Assembly: GCF_023159225.1 (NCBI RefSeq)
Contig: NC_063184.1
Span: forward strand, 11,335,528 to 11,399,527
Length of the DNA: 64,000 nt
Direction of reading: 5' to 3'
From: Perognathus longimembris pacificus
Taxonomy: Eukaryota; Chordata; Mammalia; Rodentia; Heteromyidae
The notes beneath the pieces were generated by a model, which searched no databases, had not been told where the DNA came from, and saw only the letters and a program-made list of their open reading frames with translations. Positions 55,201 to 62,640 of this stretch are shown here, piece after piece (the stretch's first letter is position 1; every line of letters begins with the position of its first letter). The translations under genes were made by a program, and so were the position numbers.

Positions 55201-56256
55201 CAAGTTTAAAGCTTGACTTGATTTACTCCTAAACTGTCCCACTTTTCTAAGTACTTGTAAGTTACTATCTAGATCTGTGCCTAAAGAAAAGCCAAACTAC
55301 CGGGTGACTTTAAAAAAAGCAACTACAGAGACACTCATTTCTACCTGCTAACAGGAAGTTGCTAAAAATGTTAAGACTAAACAGGAAGGTAATCAGAAGA
55401 CCCAGGTAAGGAATCTGTTAAAATCCCTTTTAATTCATACATCTCATAGGTTTATGAGTTTAAATTAAAAACTCAAAATTGACCTCAGGTGCATAGGGGC
55501 TTTGATTGCCTGATGTGTTTTATAAGTGTACTGGTGGCAATCACACATTGACCTCCTCTCCAAATTTCAAAAACAAATGCATAGAAAAAAATCATACTCT
55601 GCCCTTCTGGCTTACCAGTATTTTAAAAATGGAAACGCCTAGTGGAAACAGCAACCAGGCAACTCTTTATCAGAGTTGTCTGCGCCTAGACCCTAATTAC
55701 ACTCAAACATCTCGATGACTTCACTGAAAAATGCACCTGAGACCTGAAAAATGCACCTGTTCACTTGCTGATGGGGTCCAAGACCAGATCAAGATACGGG
55801 GACCAGGGTTGATCCAGAACGCCCAGGGCTCAGGGTCGGGTGTGCCCGGGGTGGTGGAAGCCGGACCCCAGGCCCAGGAGCGCGGGGTGGGGCGGTGCCA
55901 CCTGGGACGCCCAGGTGACAGGTGGCCCAGGCTGGCTGGGGGGGGGGGGGCGGCCGGAGCCACGCCTCGTCCCCTCCTTCGAGTCTCCCCGCTCCCTCGG
56001 GAGGCCCAGGGCCAAGAGGCTCCTGACCCGAGCCCCCGTCACCACCGGCCAGATGCCACCAGCCCAGTGAGGCCGTGGGGCCTCCACAGACGCTGGGGGT
56101 GGGGAGGAAACGGTAACCGGGAAGGGGTTCCTGCGCCTCGAGCAGCCGGCGGGGCTGGCCCCGAACGCCCGCTCCTTACCCTCCGCCTACTCGCGGCAGC
56201 CGCCCCGCTTCCCTGCGGAGCCGCCCGAAGCACTGCGTCCAGCAACAGTTCCCCAT
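33981..56256 (-). CDS. AP1AR: AP1AR (gadkin): AP-1 complex-associated regulatory protein, 10 coding exons
   Basis: A peripheral protein of trans-Golgi and endosome vesicles. It links the AP-1 clathrin adaptor to kinesin-1 and sequesters the Arp2/3 actin nucleator. Joining 56180-56256, 47811-47859, 46305-46331, 43622-43647, 39991-40087, 38401-38499, 36563-36621, 35843-35916, 34854-34982 and 33981-34246 gives 903 nt, 300 residues plus stop, all GT-AG and in phase (human 302; two fewer Gly near residue 25). The N-terminus MGNCCWTQC carries the Cys4/Cys5 lipidation site. Residues about 62-135 form a charged coiled coil (EEIVDLRERHYDSIAEKQ onward). Two acidic tryptophan motifs follow, LEWEDEE at 206-212 and LEWENDF at 256-262, the type used for AP-1 and Arp2/3 contacts. 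It converges on TIFA. No frameshift or stop was seen. Confidence 0.97.
34690..34800 (+). repeat. MIR fragment
   Basis: ACTTTAAAGATAAGGAAACT and GTATATGGTCATATACAAG match the MIR core and its 3' neighbour, with heavy divergence. It lies in intron 9. Confidence 0.5.
34854..34982 (-). CDS. AP1AR: AP1AR coding exon 9
   Basis: 129 bp encoding residues 170-213 (split at both ends), with Leu-Asp-Leu-Glu-Trp-Glu-Asp-Glu-Glu at 204-212. Donor GTATTT, acceptor TTCTAG. Confidence 0.96.
35432..35668 (+). repeat. B1-Geo composite SINE
   Basis: Full-length and diverged, in AP1AR intron 8. A GGGGGGGCGGGG run replaces the A tail. Confidence 0.87.
35843..35916 (-). CDS. AP1AR: AP1AR coding exon 8
   Basis: 74 bp encoding residues 145-170 (EDDFESCLRNVKSQYEVF core). 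Acceptor TTGCAG, donor GTAAGT. Confidence 0.97.
36403..36473 (-). repeat. ID-like SINE monomer
   Basis: The + strand shows GGATCAAACCCAGGGCTTCA and CATTGAGCTATACTTCC, the reverse of a tRNA-derived ID. Confidence 0.8.
36563..36621 (-). CDS. AP1AR: AP1AR coding exon 7
   Basis: 59 bp encoding residues 126-144 and part of 145. It ends the coiled coil (QERQRVIQRYHPPSNGDYQ). Acceptor CCAAAG is pyrimidine-poor at its end; donor GTAAAG. Confidence 0.95.
36622..38400. other. AP1AR intron 6
   Basis: Mostly unique AT-rich sequence holding one MIR (37,640-37,856). No other gene seen. Confidence 0.6.
37640..37856 (+). repeat. MIR SINE, near full length
   Basis: Starts AGCCTGAACTCTGGTTCCAC, then has TTACTTAACGTATCTGTTCC, AAACAGGGACTAAATAC and the region before the 3' end. 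Old and diverged. Confidence 0.6.
38401..38499 (-). CDS. AP1AR: AP1AR coding exon 6
   Basis: 99 bp, 33 whole codons (residues 93-125), the centre of the coiled coil: LALQEEKLRLEEEAS then YAAQREAARAAKQRKLLE. Phase 0-0, so it can be skipped without a frameshift. Confidence 0.97.
39158..39232 (-). repeat. ID-like SINE monomer
   Basis: Reverse copy with ACCATTGAGCTACAACCCCA in + sense. Confidence 0.75.
39395..39512 (-). repeat. B1 SINE monomer
   Basis: The + strand shows ACTGGCCTTGAACTTGCAAT and CCTCCACCTCCCAAGTGCTA, the classic reverse B1. The sequence 39,255-39,390 before it is a degenerate Geo/ID-like stretch. Confidence 0.92.
39991..40087 (-). CDS. AP1AR: AP1AR coding exon 5
   Basis: 97 bp encoding residues 60 (split) to 92, PLTEEEIVDLRERHYDSI onward, the start of the coiled coil. 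Acceptor TTCTAG, donor GTACAT. Confidence 0.97.
40391..40595 (-). repeat. IDL-Geo SINE
   Basis: Full-length reverse copy. ACTGTAATTTCTT before it and ACTGTGATTTCTT after it form a 13-bp target duplication with one mismatch. Confidence 0.93.
41270..41478 (+). repeat. MIR SINE
   Basis: The CCAGGTTCTCTTCTAAGTAC, TTAATCTTAATCCTCCCAAC and GTAGGATTTAAGCCCAAGTA series follows the MIR consensus in order. Confidence 0.75.
42035..42142 (+). repeat. B1 SINE monomer
   Basis: GCTGGGCATGGTGGTAGTGT and GGGAAGCTGAGGCAGGAAGA identify a B1 with a short A-rich tail. Confidence 0.93.
42505..42685 (-). repeat. ID-like plus B1 composite SINE
   Basis: Reverse tRNA-like part (GGGGATCAAATTCATGGCCT) joined to a reverse B1 (TTTTGAGACAGATCTGACTA ... 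GATGGGATTATAGGTAGGTG). Confidence 0.65.
42829..43012 (-). repeat. B1-Geo composite SINE, internally deleted
   Basis: The reverse head is good and most of Geo is lost. Confidence 0.8.
43389..43594 (-). repeat. IDL-Geo SINE
   Basis: Full-length reverse copy 30 bp from AP1AR exon 4. Its flank TTGTTGTTATTCTTTT recurs on both sides (43,367-43,382 and 43,596-43,611), a 16-bp target duplication. Confidence 0.94.
43622..43647 (-). CDS. AP1AR: AP1AR coding exon 4 (26-bp microexon)
   Basis: Encodes GESPGSSH and part of R60. Acceptor GTACAG, donor GTAAGT. It is followed at once in + coordinates by the target duplication of a SINE. Confidence 0.95.
45112..45262 (-). repeat. B1-like SINE, degenerate
   Basis: TTTGAGTGTTTGAGACCAAC, TGTAGGCTAGGGTGGCCCC and TTTTACAGGTGTGTAAACCA follow a reverse B1 in order, with an insertion. 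Confidence 0.6.
45348..45556 (+). repeat. B1-Geo composite SINE, diverged
   Basis: Linker TCCAATTAACCACC and Geo (AAGTGGAGCTGTGGCATAAG) are clear. Confidence 0.82.
46305..46331 (-). CDS. AP1AR: AP1AR coding exon 3 (27-bp microexon)
   Basis: Nine whole codons, FENLVESDE, residues 43-51. Acceptor TTTCAG, donor GTAAGT. Phase 0-0, so inclusion or skipping keeps the frame. Confidence 0.95.
46332..47810. other. AP1AR intron 2
   Basis: 1.5 kb of unique AT-rich sequence plus one young SINE. 47,430-47,580 may contain a decayed MIR. Confidence 0.55.
47069..47270 (+). repeat. IDL-Geo SINE (young-looking subfamily)
   Basis: Carries CGGATACACGAGG, GAAGCGGCGCTG and TCCAAGGCCC. AAAAAAGCTATCCA flanks it at 47,055-47,068 and 47,265-47,278, a perfect 14-bp duplication that includes tail A's. 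Confidence 0.96.
47811..47859 (-). CDS. AP1AR: AP1AR coding exon 2
   Basis: 49 bp encoding G26 (split) to E42, SKYFRTCSRGEHLTIE. Acceptor TCCCAG, donor GTAAGT. An internal GTGAGC at 47,830 would be an alternative donor, but only the longer form keeps the frame into exon 3. Confidence 0.96.
49884..50086 (-). repeat. B1-Geo composite SINE, diverged
   Basis: Reverse Geo (CCTGAACTCAGGGTCTC) then linker and head. Confidence 0.78.
50435..50740 (+). repeat. Old B1-like/tRNA-like composite SINE
   Basis: Two degenerate 7SL-like heads (TTCACACTTGTAATCTTATC and TACTTATCTGTCATCCCAGA) are followed by a tRNA-like piece (AGATATGGCTCAAGTGATAG). Confidence 0.5.
51718..52025 (+). repeat. B1-B1-tRNA-like trimeric SINE
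   Basis: First head GTGGCTCATATCTATAATCC, second head GCTGAGCATGGTTGTGCATG with ATAATCCCAGCTACAGAGG, then GGTGTAGCTCAAACAGTAGT with TCAAACTCAAGCTCC as B box. Confidence 0.65.
53430..53690. repeat. Purine-rich (GGGA/GAGA)n tract
   Basis: About 260 bp almost free of pyrimidines on the + strand. Open frames on both strands here are low-complexity artefacts. Confidence 0.95.
53712..53815 (+). repeat. MIR fragment, 5' part
   Basis: AGAGAGACCTGGGCTGGATT, TCTATCTTGGGCAAGTTAAA and AAGTTTCAGTTTTCAATTTA follow the MIR consensus. Confidence 0.7.
54170..54287 (+). repeat. MIR fragment, 3' part
   Basis: GGTGAGGAATAAATGAATAA, TGTAGTGCCTGGCACACAGG and TGAATGTTGGCTGTTGTTAT match the MIR3-type 3' end. It may be a continuation of the piece at 53,712. 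Confidence 0.75.
54410..54640 (-). repeat. B1-Geo composite SINE
   Basis: Full-length reverse copy with Geo, linker and head in order. Confidence 0.87.
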
Positions 56257-56990
56257 CGCATGCCGCCCGGGAGCCGCCGCCGCTCCGCCTCCGCGCCGCC
56301 CTCGCACAGCCCCGGCCCGGCAGCTGCATCCGCGTGTCCCGAGCCCAAGGGGGAAGGTTCGGAAACCGACGGCCGGGAGACGTGGGGGAGAGAGGGGGAC
56401 CGGCGGTTCCGCGGCAGCCGGAGGGGCTGAGGCCACGGGGGTGGAGAGGGGAACAAAGGCCGCAGTTACTCCATCGGCCGCCCAGGGAGGAGCTCCTGGC
56501 TACTGGGTTTGGACTCCCGCCTGGTCCGCATGGCCCTCCCCCCCGCCAGGATCCCGGGCCTCGCTTGAGGGAAACTCGCCCCCAGCTGTCGCAGGACGCC
56601 GGCCAGTCCCGCGCGTCGCGGGTCCAGGCCCCGCCTTCCCGCCGGCCCCGGCCCGTGCTTTGCCAACCTCCCCCACCACGCTCCGCCCCAGCCCTGGCCG
56701 TTCCTGCGCTCCAATTGGGCTCACGCTCTGCGAGAGCACCGCCCCTTCCGGTTACCACTGCGCGTCACTTCCGCTAGCTTGGCTTCGAGGGTCGGCGTGG
56801 GGAGGAGGTTTCCTTCCGGCGTCTGCGCCAGGTGTTGTATGGTTTAGGCTCAGCTTTCGAACTTTGTACTGAAATCTTGTGATCCGTTTGCCTGGAGCCC
56901 CAGGCCGAAAGTCCTCCGGTGGAAAAGCACTTCGCGGTGCCCCGCCTCCCATGGGTATTCTGCCCGCGAGGGGAACGGGAGTCACGGGGA
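55800..56990 (-). promoter_or_regulatory. AP1AR: CpG-island promoter and 5' UTR of AP1AR
   Basis: A CpG-dense island over coding exon 1. Near 56,711-56,718 lies CCAATTGG, a CCAAT box readable in both directions. Around 56,745-56,775 the minus strand has GCGGAAGTGACGCG and CCGGAAGGGG, ETS/GABPA-type sites typical of TATA-less housekeeping promoters. The start is probably between 56,400 and 56,700 (inferred). The island continues past these sites, so divergent transcription to the right is possible. A 13-G run lies at 55,938-55,950. Confidence 0.8.
56180..56256 (-). CDS. AP1AR: AP1AR coding exon 1
   Basis: ATG at 56,254-56,256, then MGNCCWTQCFGRLRREAG. The donor GTAAGG follows 56,180 and leaves a two-base phase completed by exon 2. 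Frame extensions upstream of this ATG are open only because the island is GC-rich. Confidence 0.96.
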
Positions 56991-57044
56991 CCGAGAGGAA
57001 TTACTTTGAATCCTACTTCTAAAGGTCATTTTCTTTATTATGTT

Positions 57045-57244
57045 TTGTTTTTGTTGCCAGTCCTGGGGCTTGGACTCAGGGCCTGAGCACCGTCCCTGGC
57101 TTCTTTTTGCTTAAGGCTAGCACTCGGCGACTTGAGCCACAGTGCCACTTCTGGCTTTTTCTATATATATGGTGCTGTGGAATCAAACCAGGGCTTCATG
57201 TATACCAGACGAACACTTTACCACTAGGCCATATTCCCAGCCCC
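57045..57244 (-). repeat. IDL-Geo SINE
   Basis: Full-length reverse copy, moderately diverged. Confidence 0.92.
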
Positions 57245-58312
57245 CAAGGGTTATTTTCTTCAGATAGCTTCGTTTCCGACCAATCTCTGTCCTGTCAGCA
57301 TTATCAGGAAATATACATGGTGCACTGCAGCCAGATTTTGTTTTTAATATTAAATCGTAAGGTTGGGATCTAGAGGAAATTGGCGCAAAATCTGGAGTTT
57401 GGCAAGGATGTAAACCTCGCTAAGTCAGGCATGCTGCCCAGCATCTTGCTATTAAAACATGGCAGTTATAATGAATCTGAGTGACACTGTTATGTATTAG
57501 GAACTTATCATTAGCAATAAAGTGTTTTCTGAATATTTGCTGGGTTTTGGTTTGACCAGGGTTTAGTTTTAGATGGCTACTTAATTTTCTTTGGCCCCCA
57601 TGGTCTGTTGCACAAGTGAGTATTAAAGTGTTAAAGTGGCTGACTGCATTTTCGTTTTCCCAATCCCTGCAAAGATTAATAAAATAGGCTTTTCAGATAT
57701 AACTATAGAGTGCTAGCCTTGAGTGGTAAAGCTCAAAGACAACACTCAGGCCCTGAGTTCAAGTTGCAGGATCTGTGCGCCCCCCTCTCCCCCAGTCCTA
57801 CACACAATGTATTGATAAATATTTAAGGAAACCGGTGCCCTATGAGATATTCAGTATCACAAAGAAAGGGATAATAAACCTGTAATGAATCGGCATGAAA
57901 TTATACATAATTTAAAAAATCTCAAAGGCTTACCAATTTTGTATAATTATATTACATTCTAGAAATGATAGGTTAGAAATTTGAGATCAGAGGAAGTAAT
58001 GGTCAGGGGTCAGGAAGATGAACATTTAAGGAATTGTCTTTCTCCAAATTTCTGCTTGGAAAAATGTTCAATTCCTGGATACTGCAGTTTGTAAATAGAC
58101 TTTATAATCTTGCAGATAAATGAGTTTAGGAGTTTCCAAGTGAATCCTTTCTGACAGAAAGCTTGTGTCTTGTCTATATCCATGCCAAGCTCCTAGTTGT
58201 GATGCCATATTGTAGTTTTGTAAGATATTACTGTTGAGGGTACTTAGATCTATGTATATGGGATGTAAATTGTTACAATGGTGAAATTATTATAAATTGT
58301 TTCTATTTTGTA
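57245..58312. other. Intergenic sequence
   Basis: Unique except for a partial Geo monomer at 57,708-57,778. No gene seen. Confidence 0.45.
57708..57778 (+). repeat. Geo monomer fragment
   Basis: GAGTGCTAGCCTTGAGTGG and AGGCCCTGAGTTCAAGTTG are the 3' half of Geo, with no left monomer. Confidence 0.75.
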
Positions 58313-58533
58313 TGGGGGGGTACTAGGGCTTGAACTCAAGGGCTGTCCTATTACTCTTAGTATTTCTGGTCCTTCGGCTACGAGCTACACCTCCAATTGC
58401 AGCTTTTTTCTGTTAATTGGAGATAACATTCTTGAGGATTTGTCTGCCCTAGCTGGCCTCAAACCTATATCCTCAGGTCTCAGCCTTATGAGCAGCTAGG
58501 ATTGTAAGAATTATCCACCAGAAGCTAGCTCTA
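58313..58533 (-). repeat. B1-Geo composite SINE, diverged
   Basis: Reverse copy with a G-rich end and clear linker (CTGTTAATTGGAGATAACA). Confidence 0.82.
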
Positions 58534-58557
58534 TTGTTTCATGAAAAATTTAAGTCA

Positions 58558-58730
58558 CTGGGCTGGGAAGTGGCCTAGTGGTAGAGTGCTTGCCTAGCAT
58601 TGCACATGAAGCTCTAGGTTCAATTCCGCAGCACCACATATAATTAGTGTTAGCCTTGAGCAAAAAGAAGCCAGGGACAGTGTTCAGGCCCAGAGTTCAA
58701 GCCTCAGGACTGGCAAAAAAAAAAAAAAAG
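58558..58730 (+). repeat. IDL-Geo SINE with internal deletion
   Basis: The left monomer is complete. About 45 bp spanning the IDL-Geo junction and the start of Geo are missing, and CACATATAATTAGTG joins straight to TTAGCCTTGAGC. Confidence 0.9.
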
Positions 58731-58848
58731 TTTAAATCACAACTACTGCAGACAGTGAAACTCATTCTAAAATCATTTGAAAATATTTATGAAGCATCAG
58801 AAACAAACTAAATGCTTACAAGTTGATGGGTTAAATTTATAGGTACAG

Positions 58849-59053
58849 GGGCTGGGGATATGGCCTAGTGGCAGGAGTGTTCGCCTCGTATACATGAAGC
58901 CCTGGGTTCAATTCCCCAGCACCACATATGCAGAAAATGGCCAGAAGTGGCGCTGTGGCTCAAGTTGCAGAGTGCTAGCCTTGAGCAAAGAGAAGCCAGG
59001 GACAGTGCTCAGGCCCTGAGTCCAAGCCCCAGGATTGGGCAAAAAAAAAAAAA
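58849..59053 (+). repeat. IDL-Geo SINE
   Basis: Full-length copy with a 13-A tail. ATTTATAGGTACA flanks it left (58,835-58,847) and recurs at 59,060-59,072, a target duplication. Confidence 0.94.
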
Positions 59054-59159
59054 GATTTAAATTTATAGGTACATACTTAAGAGAAGTACTAATACAGAAA
59101 ACTACTTTTTGAAAACTGGAGAAATGCCCGTTCTCTGTCCTGCTTTTTTTTTTTTTTTT

Positions 59160-59266
59160 TTTTAACAAGGTTTCATTACCAAATTTAGGCTGGTGTCAAA
59201 CTCATGATCCTTTTGACTCAGCCTCTCATGTACTAGGATTACAAGTATGTACCATCATGCTCAGTA
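59160..59266 (-). repeat. B1-like SINE
   Basis: Poly-T, then reverse B1 segments: TTTAGGCTGGTGTCAAACTC and GTACTAGGATTACAAGTATG. Confidence 0.75.
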
Positions 59267-60435
59267 AAGTGTCTGCTTTCTGAAGAAATGTGGAAAAGGA
59301 AATTCTGTATTCCAAATCATGTTTAAAAAAGTACAGCCATTAAAAGGAGTAGCTATGTGGTTGGTGTGCAGTGCACCCACTGGACAGAGTGGGCTCCAAA
59401 ACTCATAACAAGTCAGACACCCAGACTACTTATCTAAACATGAGGAATTACTAAATAGGACCATGATGGTTAATGCTAGGAAGAAACTCTAAAGTCAACC
59501 ATGTTGCTATTGCTATTATAACTCCTGAAACTGAGGGAATGTAAACAGGAAGGAATTTAGAGGAAGAGTTTTCAAAGTAGACATTCAGATTTCTACAAAG
59601 ATGCTTGGATGTGGTACAGACAGCTATCTGCCACCATGATATGAGAGAAGGGCAATGATGGAAGATGCTCACCTTATTCCTTTGAGAATAGCTAGAGGGT
59701 TCTTGTCACTTACCTGGGAGGCCTATAGCCATGGTGGTAAACATGCCGAGACTCGTAATTGCTGACCCACTCACTCACTACCAGTTGATAGAACAGTGGG
59801 AAAAAGATGATTACACACTTGTCATGTTGTGGTAGCACCCTCTATTGGAAGATGCTAACATGGAACCAGCCAAAGACAAGTCAGCAGAGTCTAGTTCTGA
59901 GTAAAAAATTAGGGCAAAGAGTAATGAATAATGTCTATGGGTTTCAGCATCTTCCAAGCCACAATGCCCTGGACTCAACAGAAGAGTTGAGGTGGAGCCT
60001 GTGCAGCAAGAACATCTGAAGGATTTCACTCAGTCTTAAGGAAATGATTAGAGGATGGTAGGAAAGCAATCTGCACTTTCAATCTGCACTGGCAGATTGA
60101 AAGGAATTTTGTTAATGACTGAGGAGGAACAAAGCCTTTTTTTTTTTTAACCTAAGAAGCTGGAATTTATATTAACTTCAGTCTGGGGATCTGCAGCCAC
60201 GAACTTAATGTTAAAAGAGATTTAGAACAATGATATCCTGAGATTTCTTAGAAAGTAAAACCAAAGTTATTCTAGAACATAACCTTTTTCATGGTTGCAC
60301 AGGATTTTGTCCCATTATGTACACTGTTAATGAGCTATAAATCATACATTAGAAAGAAATATCTGCCAAGAGTAGTGGCAGACATTAAGGAACAATAGTG
60401 GAAACGCCCAAAGAATTGTATAAATAGTAAAGCAT
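59267..60435. other. Unassigned intergenic sequence
   Basis: No gene recognised. The texture (GCACCCACTGGACAGAGTGG, TGCCACCATGATATGAGAG) suggests an old insertion, but I cannot assign it. Confidence 0.4.
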
Positions 60436-60658
60436 GCCACATGCTCATGTTTCATGCCTATAATCCTAGCTACTCAGGAGGCTGAGAGCTGAGGATTCAG
60501 ATTCAAAGCCAGCTGGGACAGAAAAGTCTGTGAGACATTTATCTCCAGTTAACCACTAAAAGTTAGAAGTGGAGGTGACTCAAGTGGTAGAGCACCAGCC
60601 TTTACCTAAAAGCAAACAAACGAGACCTCGAGGCCCTGAGTTGAAGCTCAAGTACTAA
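60436..60658 (+). repeat. B1-Geo composite SINE
   Basis: Head, linker (TCCAGTTAACCACT) and Geo in order, diverged. Confidence 0.85.
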
Positions 60659-61580
60659 GCAGTCAGATAGACACTGTATAATAAATATTTACATAACATC
60701 ATAAAGAGCAAGGAAATAAAACTGAGTTAAACAATAGAAATGAAAATTTAAAACACTGAAATTAACTAATTCATGGAAAGACTTCAGCTTCCAGTTCTGT
60801 CTTTCCACATGAAAGACACATGGTAACAAGAAAGCCCTCAACATATTTGAAATCAGACTTTGCTATGAGCTCAACAAATAGTGATGAACAAAAGACAACC
60901 CAGATCCCAGATGACCTGATTTACATGGAGAACGAGGTTTATAATTAAATAGGAAACTGAAGCAGCTTGCAATTCATGGCTTAGATTTGAGCAGATGGAG
61001 ATTTGGCTTGCCAAAGATGAATATGAGGAGAAAAAAACAAAGATACAGACAATGGAGTGGGTTTGTGGGAGCCACTAGAATCTCAGAAACCTGTAGTAGA
61101 TTTAAATTTCCAAAAAATGATCTCAACAGTATCTTCTACCTTACTTGAGTGGTAGGATCCATAATCCTACCCTTCAGTCTAGTCAGGCTTACCACAGTGA
61201 CAAAGTAATAATATGTTAATTCTGAGGCTGTCAAGTAAAGGTGACTTTTATAAGTGTGGCCACCTTGGGACAAAGGTCTTTACAAACGCGTTTATATGTC
61301 ATAGTGCGAGGAGTGGTTTTATGAAGGTGTTTTGGGTCATCCTTAGTGAACAGTCAGCATCAACCATTAGGCACATGATCAAACTGCCTCCAGGTGATTC
61401 CTGCTTCTTGCCATTTTAATCCACATAACCCATGAGCCCTGTAAAACTTTTGTTTTTATTTTAAATACTATTGTTTGATTTCAACTCAAGCATCTTCAGA
61501 TGTTAAACCTGCTAAATTTGTGGAAGTGTGAGATAGAGTGCTGGATTAGCAGAGTAAGATGCAGATTAAAAATTTCCCCA
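60659..61580. other. Unassigned intergenic sequence
   Basis: No gene or named repeat recognised. Confidence 0.4.
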
Positions 61581-61581
61581 G

Positions 61582-61706
61582 CAGAATGCTGGTGGATCAT
61601 GCCTGTAATCCTAGCTACTCAGGAGGCTGAGATCTGAGGATCATGGTTCGAAGCCAGCCCAGGCAGGAAAGTTCATGAGGCCCAGAGTTTGAGCTTCAGG
61701 ACTGGC
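61582..61706 (+). repeat. B1-Geo composite SINE, internally deleted
   Basis: A good 7SL-like head joins directly to the last 30 bp of Geo. The linker and most of Geo are lost. Confidence 0.85.
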
Positions 61707-61762
61707 TGTGTGTATGTGTGTGTGTGTACACACACATACACACACACACACACACATATATA
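61707..61762. repeat. (TG)n(CA)n inverted microsatellite
   Basis: A TG run is followed at once by a CA run, so the two halves are self-complementary. Confidence 0.93.
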
Positions 61763-61799
61763 ACATGGCAAGGATTTAGCTCAATATAGACAATGTTTC

Positions 61800-62640
61800 T
61801 AGCATGCTTGAGGAAAATAAAATAAAAAGCTCATTTCTTGAACAATAAAATTGATAGCCTTTAGCTAGATTGATCAAGAAAAAAAATAGAAAAACTTCAC
61901 ATTACAAATACCTGAAATGTTAACTAGAAACCCCACAAATATAACTGGGACTTTGACAACGTATTTTCATTAATCATAGAAAAGCATAAAACAAAAGAAT
62001 CACTAAAATTTCGCAGACATTAAAATGAAAATATGTGAATGCTATGAATGACTCTCAATACATTTTAAAACTTAAAATGAATTTTTTCCACAAATTTCTT
62101 TGAGAAGGACTATGTGAATAGTCCTATTATTTACAGTAAAGTCTTCCCATGAAGAAATGCCTATGCTCATGACTTCACTGGTGAATTGTACCAGACATTT
62201 AAGAAAGAAAAAATTCTACCCAAATTCTTGGAAAGAGGTGAGGATTCTTTGTAGTTCTTTTATGAGACTACCATTACTCTTATTCCAAAATCAGACAAAA
62301 ACATGTTAAGAAAAGACAATTTAAGACTAATGTACCACATAAACATAGTTGTACATATCTTTAACAAAGTGTTAGCTTATTAAACCTGATAATCCCCAAC
62401 AGGATAATACATCATAACCAAATTGATTTATCCTGGAATGTAAGTTTGGTTCATGTTAGTAATCTGTAATTTCCCATATTTAGCTAAAAAGGAAAAATAC
62501 CCATATGATCTAATATGAAAAAGCATTTGGGAAATCTGTCACTAAGGTTTTTTTAGTAAGCTAAGAATACAACTTGATGAAGGCTATAAAATATCTACAG
62601 CTATCATCAGGATGAGAGACTGCTTTCCTTCTTAAAATTA
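61800..62640 (+). mobile_element. Decayed L1 ORF2 fragment
   Basis: In order: TTTAGCTAGATTGATCAAGA, GACTTCACTGGTGAATTGTA, ATTCCAAAATCAGACAAAAA, TTGATTTATCCTGGAATGTA and AAAAAGCATTTGGGAAAT. These are L1 ORF2 reverse-transcriptase-region landmarks. Many frameshifts and stops, no open frame. Confidence 0.85.

Larger units (their letters stand above)
47860..56179. other. AP1AR intron 1
   Basis: 8.3 kb, mostly AT-rich and unique, with the old SINE composites, MIR pieces and the purine tract listed separately. 52,540-52,940 ends in CTTCTCTGGAGGACCCTAAT, a tail shared by some ancient mammalian LTR or DNA elements, but I cannot name it. No exon or other gene was recognised. Confidence 0.55.
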
